Shown here: in pieces, positions 1 to 6,082 of the stretch
Layout: each line of letters begins with the position of its first letter
Position numbering within the stretch: the stretch's first letter is position 1
Source: an uncultured Coriobacteriaceae bacterium
GTDB taxonomy: Bacteria; Actinomycetota; Coriobacteriia; Coriobacteriales; Atopobiaceae
Assembly: GCA_900552935.1 (NCBI GenBank)
Contig: USBN01000039.1
Coordinates: forward strand, 1-13,844
Direction of reading: 5' to 3'
DNA length: 13,844 bases
Notes under the pieces: generated by a model
Databases searched by the model: none
What the model was told of the DNA's origin: nothing
The model's input: the letters and a program-made list of their open reading frames with translations, nothing else
Made by a program: the position numbers and the translations under genes

Positions 1-50
1 TACGAGATCAGCCTCGGTCTCGTGGGCTCGGAGATGTGTATAAGAGACAG
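1..50. other. Illumina Nextera adapter contamination (not genomic)
   Basis: Bases 1-8 match the 3' end of the Illumina P7 oligonucleotide. Bases 9-16 (CAGCCTCG) fit the reverse complement of Nextera i7 index N710. Bases 17-31 are the Nextera read-2 adapter and 32-50 are the 19-bp Tn5 mosaic end AGATGTGTATAAGAGACAG. This is untrimmed library sequence at the contig edge. Translated on the minus strand it gives the peptide CLLYTSPSPRDRG, a known adapter signature in metagenome protein sets. The genome starts at 51. Confidence 0.98.
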
Positions 51-784
51 GCCCTTGCCTCTCGCTCTGCGGCGTGGGTCTGAACGTACTCGGCGCCTAC
101 GCCCTCGCGCTCCCAGCCCGCGGCGACCTTGAAGCCAACGGGGGAGAGGAGGATCTCGCAGGCGAGCTCGGCAAGGGCGCCGGTGATGGAGCAGGTAATG
201 ACCTGCAGCCACGTCCAGCCAAAGAAGACGTGCGAGACCACGATGGCGAACACGAGGTTGTCAACGAGCTGGCCGACGCCCGTGCTCACGTAGCTGCGAA
301 GGGCGAACGTGGCGAAGCTGCCGTTGTCGGTGAGGTGGCCGATGAACTGGTTGAGGTGCGAGTTCACGAACGACGAGCACAGCATCGCCAGCGAGCTGCC
401 GAGGACGACGTACCACGAGCCGCCGATGGTGGCGTTGAGCGCGGCATTGACCTCGAGAAAACCGGTGTCATAGTAGGCGCCCCACATGCCGGGCGCGAGG
501 CTGATGAGCCAGAACAGGACGCTCACGGCGAGGTTGATGCCCAGGGCGAGAAGCGACACCTTGACGGAGGCCTTGGGCCCGAAGCGCTTGCAGATCATGT
601 CCATGCAGAGGAAGGACACCCACGAGAGGGTGAAGCCACAGTCGAGCGCGAGCCACGGAAGGCTGATGAGCTCCTTGTTTGCGAGGAGGTTCATCAGGAT
701 AACGCTCACGACGAAGCAGGTGACGGTGGACGCAGGGATGCTGCGCAGGAGGAGCTTGTAGTCCTCCAGGACGTTCTTGATCAT
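51..784 (-). CDS. VUT/YhhQ-family membrane transporter (queuosine-precursor or vitamin uptake), 3' end truncated
   Basis: This is an integral inner-membrane protein of the VUT (DUF165, YhhQ) family, whose studied members import queuosine precursors. 245 residues remain before the adapter junction; family members are usually about 220-270 aa, so little is missing. Hydrophobic segments lie near residues 18-36, 42-62, 75-97, 120-140, 165-190 and 192-215. Two family-like stretches are visible: DMICKRFGPKAS (62-73) after the second helix, and STGVGQLVDNLVFAIV (167-182). The start MIKNV (ATG at 784) is chosen because an AAAGGAAAGAG tract lies about 10 bases upstream and the protein is hydrophobic from there; the 87 codons upstream in frame look non-coding. 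Translation past A245 reads into adapter, so no natural stop codon is seen. It follows the AraC gene on the same strand after a 172-bp gap and probably has its own promoter. The exact substrate is inferred from family only. Confidence 0.85.
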
Positions 785-880
785 GCGGTTGTCTCTCTTT
801 CCTTTGGTTTTAGCTTCTATCGCGCTGGATATCGGAGTAGAACAGCGCGGGCGGCGGATCCGCCGCAGGACATGGTAGCA
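785..880 (-). promoter_or_regulatory. Putative promoter and structured leader of the VUT transporter
   Basis: Read on the minus strand, a TGCTACCAT extended -10-like element lies at 880-872. It is followed by a perfect 16-bp palindrome GCGGCGGATCCGCCGC (851-866) about where transcription would start. Next is a 7-bp stem, CGCGCTG (849-843) with CAGCGCG (827-821). Its loop holds TTCTA (842-838), which is complementary to TAGAA (819-815) just after the stem. The two helices cross, so they would form a pseudoknot or two exclusive folds ahead of the ribosome binding site (795-805). Several riboswitch classes (preQ1) control transporters of this functional type, but no known consensus is fully matched. 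Promoter strength and function are inferred. Confidence 0.4.
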
Positions 881-887
881 AAAGCGC

Positions 888-946
888 GTGGTGGTCGCGT
901 GCCGGGCATGGCGAGGCGCGCCGGCGGCGTGGCGGTCGCGTGCTGG
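888..946. repeat. GC-rich imperfect direct repeat, two 18-bp copies
   Basis: GTGGTGGTCGCGTGCCGG (888-905) and GTGGCGGTCGCGTGCTGG (929-946) differ at two positions and start 41 bp apart. They lie in the gap after the AraC stop codon and before the VUT promoter. The second copy also resembles the repeat unit at 9414-9527. No T tract follows, so it does not look like an ordinary terminator. Confidence 0.5.
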
Positions 947-956
947 CGGCACACCG

Positions 957-1955
957 CTAGCGGTGCCTGCCTCGCCAGACTGTCGCGGAGCAGCCGTTCG
1001 CTGCTTTGAACGCCTGTGCAAAGGCCGATTGCTGCGGAAACCCAAGCAGCTCAGCGATTTGCGCTATGGAAAGCGAGCTATCCGCGAGGAGGTCTTGCGC
1101 GCGCTCCATGCGGCGCCTGCGCATGTAGTTGCCCAGGGACTCTCCCGTCTCGGCTTTAAAGACGGCGCAGAGTCTGGAGCGGCTGGTGTAGAGGCTTGCG
1201 GCGAGTTCGTCGATGCCTACGCGCTGTCCGCCGTCGAGCGCTCGCTCGACGGCGGCGGCCGCCTCCCTGGCGAGGCCCGCGCTTGCCCGCGTTCCCGCCG
1301 CCCGCAAGGCCTGCCCGCAGGCGGCGTGCGAACAGGCGAGCTCGGCGACCATGGTATCCACGACGCCTCGCATGAACACATGGCCGCCCGCCGAGCGGGC
1401 ACGCTCTTCGCTGACCCGTCGCAGCGCGTGGTAGATAGCGGATACCGCCTCGTCGCACCACGGCTCAGCAAACGCCTCGAAGAGCCCTGTGAACTCGGTG
1501 GGGTAACGACCCTCGAGCTCTTCGAAAAAGCCTGGCAAGAAGAGCACGGAGCGCGAATGATAGAGCTGTCCCGCAAACAGCGGGCTCAGCTCCTCGCCGC
1601 AGTTGTCTTGGATAAAGCTGCATACCGCGTTGTTCGGCCAGGAGCCGCGCAGCGGCATGAGGGTGACGGGCGTGATTCCGGCGTCGGGCATGCATGTGAG
1701 CGTCGGTACGCTGACTTCGCTTACGCAGGCGTACGGCTCGGGCGTGCGCTCCAAAAGGTGCATGTCGCGCGCAGGGGTGATGAAGTGCTCCATCACAAGG
1801 CAGGTGGGGGAGAGGGGCACGACCCATGCCCGCCCATGCGCCTGATCGCTTGCCACCTCACCGGTAAAGACCGTGCCTCTGTCCTTGAGCTCGATGCCGA
1901 ACTGCTCGAACTGCGGCGCGTAGAGCTCGGTTATGTCGGCTGGCGTGCGTCGCAT
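957..1955 (-). CDS. AraC-family transcriptional regulator
   Basis: This 332-aa cytoplasmic DNA-binding protein carries a C-terminal AraC/XylS domain with two helix-turn-helix motifs. The first spans about 247-270 (GIDELAASLYTSRSRLCAVF), the second about 296-320 (SIAQIAELLGFPQQSAFAQA), and the linking helix is basic (NYMRRRRMERAQDLL). The N-terminal 220 residues match no effector domain I can name; they contain several cysteines (52, 77, 88, 112, 119) that might sense a metal or redox state, which is speculation. The ATG at 1955 is preceded by GGGAAGGGGA about 14 bases upstream. It is transcribed away from the ABC pair across a 120-bp gap, the usual arrangement for a regulator controlling its divergent transport operon. 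Family assignment is firm; the ligand is unknown. Confidence 0.92.
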   Translation of the reverse strand: MRRTPADITELYAPQFEQFGIELKDRGTVFTGEVASDQAHGRAWVVPLSPTCLVMEHFITPARDMHLLERTPEPYACVSEVSVPTLTCMPDAGITPVTLMPLRGSWPNNAVCSFIQDNCGEELSPLFAGQLYHSRSVLFLPGFFEELEGRYPTEFTGLFEAFAEPWCDEAVSAIYHALRRVSEERARSAGGHVFMRGVVDTMVAELACSHAACGQALRAAGTRASAGLAREAAAAVERALDGGQRVGIDELAASLYTSRSRLCAVFKAETGESLGNYMRRRRMERAQDLLADSSLSIAQIAELLGFPQQSAFAQAFKAANGCSATVWRGRHR

Positions 1956-2075
1956 TTACAAAAACGTCCCCTTCCCTTGCCGAATCGTCCGCGTTCGACT
2001 GAGCTGTAAGTCAAGGCTAATAACCTAATGATAAGTTCGTAGAGGCTAACTCTCAAGCCGTTAGAAAGGAATCGC
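1956..2075. promoter_or_regulatory. Divergent promoter/operator region between AraC gene and ABC operon
   Basis: The gap holds two exact AGGCTAA copies (2014-2020 and 2043-2049), 29 bp apart. The first sits in AAGGCTAATAACCTAA (2013-2028), a partial dyad (AGG...CCT) faintly like DtxR/MntR-type boxes. CTAAC (2046-2050) and GTTAG (2060-2064) form a short dyad next to the ribosome binding site AAAGGA (2065-2070). A weak plus-strand promoter is possible: TTCGAC (1994-1999), 18-bp spacer, TAATAA (2018-2023). AraC proteins often bind direct repeats, so the AGGCTAA pair is the best operator candidate. Confidence 0.4.
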
Positions 2076-3917
2076 ATGGACGGGGAGAAGAAAAAGGAAG
2101 GCGGGGGCATCGGCGAGCTGCTTGCGTACGCCGGTGACCGCAAATGGCTCACGTACCTTGGGATGGGGTTGTCGGCGGCGTCGCAGCTCTTGGGCTTCGG
2201 GCCCTATGTGTGTATCTGGCTCGCGGTGCGCGACCTCCTCGCCGTGGCGCCCAGTTGGGGCGAGGCCGCGGGTATCGCGATGTACGGGTGGTGGGCCGTG
2301 GCGTTTAGCCTGACGAGCATCGTGGTCTATTTCGCGGGCCTCATGTGCACGCACCTGGCGGCGTTCCGCTGTGCGTCCAACATCCGCAAAACCACAAGCG
2401 AGCACCTGCTCAAGCTGCCGCTCGGATACTTCGACTCGCATGCCACCGGCGAGCTCCGCCGCATCGTGGACGGCTGCGCCGCCTCGACCGAGACGCTGCT
2501 CGCGCACATGCTCCCCGACATCTCGGGCGCCATTGCCATGGTCGCAGGGCTGCTCGTGCTCCTCTTTGCCTTCGACTGGCGCCTGGGCGCGTCCTGCCTC
2601 GTTTCCGTGGCGGTGTCCTTCGCCGCAATTGCGAGCATGATGAGCGGCAAGGGCGGCCGGTTCATGAAGGCCTATATGGGTGCGCTCGTACGTATGAACA
2701 AAACCGGCACCGAGTACGTGCGCGGCATCCCCGTAGTTAAGGTGTTCCAGCAGACGGTCCACTCGTTCAAGGCGTTTCACGACGCCATCGTCGACTACGC
2801 GCGCATGGCGCAGGACTACGCCGGCACGTTCTGTCGGGCGCCTCAGGTCGCGAACCTCACGGCCCTGAACGGCCTCGTGGCGTTCTTCTTGCCCGTGGCG
2901 CTGCTGCTTGCCCCCGGGGAGTCGGATTTTGCCCGGTTCGTGGCCAACTTCGCGTTCTACTCGATCTTCTCGGCTGTGGTGCCCACCGCGATGACCAAGC
3001 TCATGTTCGTGGGCGAGGCCTCGCAGATGAGCGCCGACTCACTGGCTCGCATCAGGAGCGTCATGGAGATCGAACCCCTCGCCGTCACGGCTGCGCCCAA
3101 GCACCCGTCGGGAAACAGCGTGCGCTTCGACGACGTGAGCTTCACCTACGAGGGCGCCGAGGTCCCCGCCGTCGACCACGTGAGCTTCGACGTCCCCGCC
3201 GGCAGCACGCTTGCGCTCGTCGGCCCCTCGGGCGGCGGCAAGTCCACGTGCGCCTCGCTCATCCCGCGCTTCTGGGACGCGACTTCGGGCCGCGTTCTTG
3301 TGGGCGGCGTCGACGTGCGCGACATTAACCCGCACGAGATCATGGATCACGTCGCCTTCGTGTTCCAGACAAACAAGCTTTTCCACCAGACGCTCGCAGA
3401 CAACGTGCGCGCCGCGCGGCCCGACGCCACGGATGAAGAAGTGCGCGAGGCTCTCGCCGCCGCCCAGTGCGACGACATCGTGGCGAAGCTGCCGCGGGGC
3501 ATCGACACCATGCTCGGGACCGGCGGAGCGTATCTTTCCGGTGGAGAGGTCCAGCGCGTGGCGCTCGCCCGCGCGATCCTCAAGGACGCACCCATCGTCG
3601 TGCTCGACGAGGCGACCGCCTTCGCCGACCCCGAGAACGAGGCCCTCATCCAGCGCGCATTTTCGCGCCTGGCCGAGGGGCGCACGGTCATCATGATCGC
3701 CCACAGGCTCTCGACCGTCGTTGGCGCGGACAAGGTCGTGGTGCTCGACCAGGGTCGTGTTGCGGAGAGTGGCACGCACAAGGCGCTTCTTGCAAAGGGC
3801 GGCCTCTACGCAAGGATGTGGGCCGACTACGAGCAGGCGGCCAGTTGGAAGATTACTGCCGCGGTTGCTGATGCCGCCGCGGTTGCTGATGCCGTCGCGA
3901 AGGGAGGCGAGGCCTAG
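2076..3917 (+). CDS. ABC transporter, fused permease-ATPase (half-transporter A; IrtAB/YbtPQ-like)
   Basis: This 613-aa half-transporter has an N-terminal six-helix exporter-type domain (segments near 26-50, 66-92, 149-166, 168-189, 259-280, 287-309) and a C-terminal nucleotide-binding domain. Visible motifs are Walker A GPSGGGKST (383-391, K389), signature LSGGE (487-491), Walker B VVLDE (D511, E512) and H-loop H543. The D-loop region reads AFAD rather than the usual SALD or SLD. The stretch EYVRGIPVVKVFQQ (213-226) is of the kind seen in siderophore-type importers with an exporter fold. ATG 2076 has AAAGGA 5 bases upstream. The Ala-rich C-terminal tail contains a tandem repeat. It probably pairs with the next gene and is controlled by the divergent AraC protein. 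Iron-siderophore uptake is one hypothesis; peptide or drug export is the alternative. Confidence 0.9.
   Translation: MDGEKKKEGGGIGELLAYAGDRKWLTYLGMGLSAASQLLGFGPYVCIWLAVRDLLAVAPSWGEAAGIAMYGWWAVAFSLTSIVVYFAGLMCTHLAAFRCASNIRKTTSEHLLKLPLGYFDSHATGELRRIVDGCAASTETLLAHMLPDISGAIAMVAGLLVLLFAFDWRLGASCLVSVAVSFAAIASMMSGKGGRFMKAYMGALVRMNKTGTEYVRGIPVVKVFQQTVHSFKAFHDAIVDYARMAQDYAGTFCRAPQVANLTALNGLVAFFLPVALLLAPGESDFARFVANFAFYSIFSAVVPTAMTKLMFVGEASQMSADSLARIRSVMEIEPLAVTAAPKHPSGNSVRFDDVSFTYEGAEVPAVDHVSFDVPAGSTLALVGPSGGGKSTCASLIPRFWDATSGRVLVGGVDVRDINPHEIMDHVAFVFQTNKLFHQTLADNVRAARPDATDEEVREALAAAQCDDIVAKLPRGIDTMLGTGGAYLSGGEVQRVALARAILKDAPIVVLDEATAFADPENEALIQRAFSRLAEGRTVIMIAHRLSTVVGADKVVVLDQGRVAESGTHKALLAKGGLYARMWADYEQAASWKITAAVADAAAVADAVAKGGEA
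3858..3893 (+). repeat. 18-bp perfect tandem repeat in the 3' end of the first ABC gene
   Basis: GCCGCGGTTGCTGATGCC occurs twice head to tail (3858-3875 and 3876-3893), encoding AAVADA twice near the protein C-terminus. Being 18 bp, it keeps the frame. It lies only 24 bp before the start codon of the downstream ABC gene, so copy-number change would alter the tail without breaking the operon. Confidence 0.9.
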
Positions 3918-5675
3918 ATGTTCGCCTCATTCAAGAAGAAGTACTTCCTGTCCGATAAGGGCATTGCAGGTGTCAAGCGCGGCATCTTCTGGACTACGCT
4001 CACCAACCTCGTCATCATGGCGGGCATGGGATTTCTGTTCCTGACCATGGCGGGTTTCATCGACCATCTTATGACGGGCGCGGACCTGCCCTCCGTCCTT
4101 CCGATCGCGGGAGGGCTCGTGGTCTTTCTCGTGTTGCTCTTTGCCTCCAACTGGCAGCAGTACTACTACTGCTACTGCATCTTCTACGAGGAGTGCGGCA
4201 ACCAACGCATCGACATCGCCGAGCGCCTGCGCAAGCTTCCGCTTTCGTTCTTCGGCCGTCGTGACCTCGCGGACCTCACCGAGACCATCATGGGCGACGT
4301 CCAAGCCATGGAGCATGCCTACAGTCACGTGCTGAGCGAGCTGTGGGGCGCCGTCATCGCGAGCGCCGTCGTGTTCGTGGGGTCGCTCTTCTTCTGCTGG
4401 CAGCTGGCCATCGCGGCGTTTTGGAGCGTGCCCGTGGCGTTTGCCGTCCTGTATCTCACCCGGGGTCCCATGACGCCGGTGTTCGACCGCGTCCGTGCCG
4501 AGAAGGTCAGGGTCACCGAGGCGGTCCAGGAGACCCTCGATTGCGTGCGCGAGATCCGCGCCACCAACCAGGAAGCGCACTACCTGGCGGGCTTGAACGC
4601 CGTTATCGACCGTGAGGAGCGCGAGGTAACCCGCGGCGAGCTCGTCAACGGGCTTTTGGTCAACTCCGCCTTCGCCATTCTACGCCTGGGAATTGCCACC
4701 ACGCTGGCCACGGGCGCCGCGATGGTCGTCTCCGGTCAGGTCGATTTCATGGTGATGTTCGCCTTCCTGCTTATGGTGAGCCGTATCTACGCGCCGTTTG
4801 ATCAGGCCCTTATGCTCGTGTCGGAGCTGTTTGCCGCAGAGTCATCGGCCAAGCGCATGCGCTCCATCATGGAGGAACCCGTGGCCCAAGGCAGCGAGGC
4901 TTTCGAGCCCGTGGGCCATGACGTGGTGTTCGACCACGTGGCGTTCGGCTACGGCGCGGGCGATGACGGGCGCGCCGGCGAGCGGGTGCTTGACGACGTG
5001 AGCTTCACCGCGAAGGAGGGCGAGGTCACGGCACTCGTCGGGCCGTCAGGTTCTGGCAAGTCCACCGTGACTCGTCTGGCAGCCCGCTTTTGGGACGCCA
5101 CTTCCGGCAAGGTGAGCGTGGGTGGTGTGGACGTGGCGAGCGTCGACCCCGAGGTCCTTCTGCGCGATTACGCGATCGTCTTCCAGGACGTGCTGCTCTT
5201 CGACGACACGGTGATGGGCAACATCCGCCTTGGCCGCCGCGACGCCACTGACGAGGAGGTCTTGGCCGCCGCGCATGCCGCCAACTGCGATGAGTTCGTG
5301 AGCCGTTTGCCGCAAGGCTATGACACCATGATCGGCGAGAACGGTTCCAAGCTCTCCGGCGGCGAGCGCCAGCGCATCTCCATTGCTCGTGCGCTGCTCA
5401 AGGACGCCCCCATTGTCCTTTTGGACGAGGCCACGGCGAGCCTGGACGTCGAGAACGAGACCGTGGTGCAGGAGGCGCTTTCCCGCCTGCTCGCGGGCAA
5501 GACCGTCATTGTGATCGCGCACCGCATGCGCACGGTCGAGAATGCGGACAAGATCGTGGTCCTGAGGGATGGCGTGGTCGCCGAGCAGGGTACGCCCGCC
5601 GAGCTCAAGGCGGCGGGCGGTGAGTTCGCCCGCATGGTGGAGCTGCAGAAGGAGGCCTCGTCCTGGTGTTTGTGA
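3918..5675 (+). CDS. ABC transporter, fused permease-ATPase (half-transporter B; IrtAB/YbtPQ-like)
   Basis: This 585-aa partner of the preceding half-transporter starts on the base immediately after its stop codon, with GGGAGG upstream inside that gene; tight coupling suggests a heterodimer. Membrane segments lie near residues 25-48, 60-78, 143-160, 162-180, 250-272 and 276-292. The nucleotide-binding domain has Walker A GPSGSGKST (375-383, K381), signature LSGGE (479-483), Walker B VLLDE (D503, E504), a standard SLD D-loop and H-loop H535, so both partners keep a catalytic glutamate. The segment LRKLPLSFFGRRDLADLTET (104-123) is a coupling-helix region I associate with the IrtB/YbtP-like group. 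Tyrosines and cysteines cluster at 82-93 (YYYCYCIFYEEC), an unusual feature at the end of the second helix. Substrate and transport direction are not proven by sequence. Confidence 0.9.
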   Translation: MFASFKKKYFLSDKGIAGVKRGIFWTTLTNLVIMAGMGFLFLTMAGFIDHLMTGADLPSVLPIAGGLVVFLVLLFASNWQQYYYCYCIFYEECGNQRIDIAERLRKLPLSFFGRRDLADLTETIMGDVQAMEHAYSHVLSELWGAVIASAVVFVGSLFFCWQLAIAAFWSVPVAFAVLYLTRGPMTPVFDRVRAEKVRVTEAVQETLDCVREIRATNQEAHYLAGLNAVIDREEREVTRGELVNGLLVNSAFAILRLGIATTLATGAAMVVSGQVDFMVMFAFLLMVSRIYAPFDQALMLVSELFAAESSAKRMRSIMEEPVAQGSEAFEPVGHDVVFDHVAFGYGAGDDGRAGERVLDDVSFTAKEGEVTALVGPSGSGKSTVTRLAARFWDATSGKVSVGGVDVASVDPEVLLRDYAIVFQDVLLFDDTVMGNIRLGRRDATDEEVLAAAHAANCDEFVSRLPQGYDTMIGENGSKLSGGERQRISIARALLKDAPIVLLDEATASLDVENETVVQEALSRLLAGKTVIVIAHRMRTVENADKIVVLRDGVVAEQGTPAELKAAGGEFARMVELQKEASSWCL

Positions 5676-5815
5676 CGTGCTGTAGATTTACAGCTGGTTA
5701 TGTCTCGCTGCCCACCGGTCAGAAGTGCTAGACTTGCCCCCTGCTATTGAGTCTGGTCAAACTTTCTGACCTGGGCATGAAAATGACTGCGATTGATCCA
5801 AAAAGGAGAGGCAAC
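5676..5815 (+). promoter_or_regulatory. Intergenic region: weak hairpin and possible operator before the metal ATPase unit
   Basis: Four bases after the ABC operon there is a perfect 6-bp hairpin, GCTGTA-GATT-TACAGC (5679-5694), without a T tract; at best it is a weak terminator. Further on, GGTCA-N7-TGACC (5755-5771) forms a dyad 45 bp before the next start codon and could be an operator of a metal-responsive repressor. No convincing -35/-10 pair was found. A strong ribosome binding site, AAAAGGAGAGG (5801-5811), ends the region. Confidence 0.35.
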
Positions 5816-6067
5816 ATGAAGAAGTCCACGTATAACACCCTGCTCGTCGGCGGCGGCTTCCTGCTTGGCACGGCCGGCATCAAGCTGCTCAAGAGCGAAC
5901 CGGTCAAGAACGCGTGCGTGCAGGGCATCGCATGTGGCATGCGTATCAAGAGCGACTACCAGGACATGGTCGAGCAGGCGAAGGCCGAGGTTGACGACAT
6001 GGTCGCCAAGGCGTCGTACATCACCGCAAGCGAGCCTGACGCCGCTGCGGATGAGGCCGCCGAGTAG
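5816..6067 (+). CDS. Small single-helix protein, DUF6110-like, partner of the P-type ATPase
   Basis: This 83-aa protein starts MKKSTYNTLL, with one N-terminal hydrophobic glycine-rich helix (about residues 7-21, TLLVGGGFLLGTAGI), then a short basic stretch, then an amphipathic, acidic helix (about 42-62) and an Ala/Glu-rich tail. It looks like a membrane-anchored helical protein facing the cytoplasm. From memory it resembles the DUF6110 family, short proteins found next to heavy-metal P-type ATPases in gut Firmicutes and Actinobacteria; this is a tentative match. The ATG at 5816 is chosen over an in-frame ATG at 5747 because AAAAGGAGAGG lies 5 bases before it. The ATPase starts 15 bp after its stop codon, so the two are surely co-transcribed. 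It has two cysteines (35 and 40, CVQGIAC), a possible metal site. Function is unknown. Confidence 0.8.
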   Translation: MKKSTYNTLLVGGGFLLGTAGIKLLKSEPVKNACVQGIACGMRIKSDYQDMVEQAKAEVDDMVAKASYITASEPDAAADEAAE

Positions 6068-6082
6068 CGCGCTGACACAACT

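Noticed and set aside
32..50. Tn5 mosaic end as evidence of a natural transposon
   Set aside because: It is joined exactly to the Nextera read-2 adapter, an index and the P7 end, so it comes from library preparation.
815..849. A canonical preQ1-I riboswitch
   Set aside because: Only the UUCUA loop start and an A-containing tail resemble it. The stem is longer and GC-rich, and the expected C-rich loop and P2 pairing are not present. Kept only as an unclassified structured leader.
785..1045. An 87-codon N-terminal extension of the VUT transporter
   Set aside because: It reads through the promoter, palindrome and into the AraC gene, is Arg-rich and unlike membrane transporter N-termini; the ATG at 784 has a ribosome binding site.
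888..2009. A 373-codon plus-strand frame opposite the AraC gene
   Set aside because: No recognisable domain, no ribosome binding site, and the opposite strand encodes two clear helix-turn-helix motifs.
2013..2028. A true DtxR/IdeR iron box
   Set aside because: The dyad is two bases shorter than the usual 19-bp box and poorly symmetric, so it is mentioned only as a weak operator candidate.
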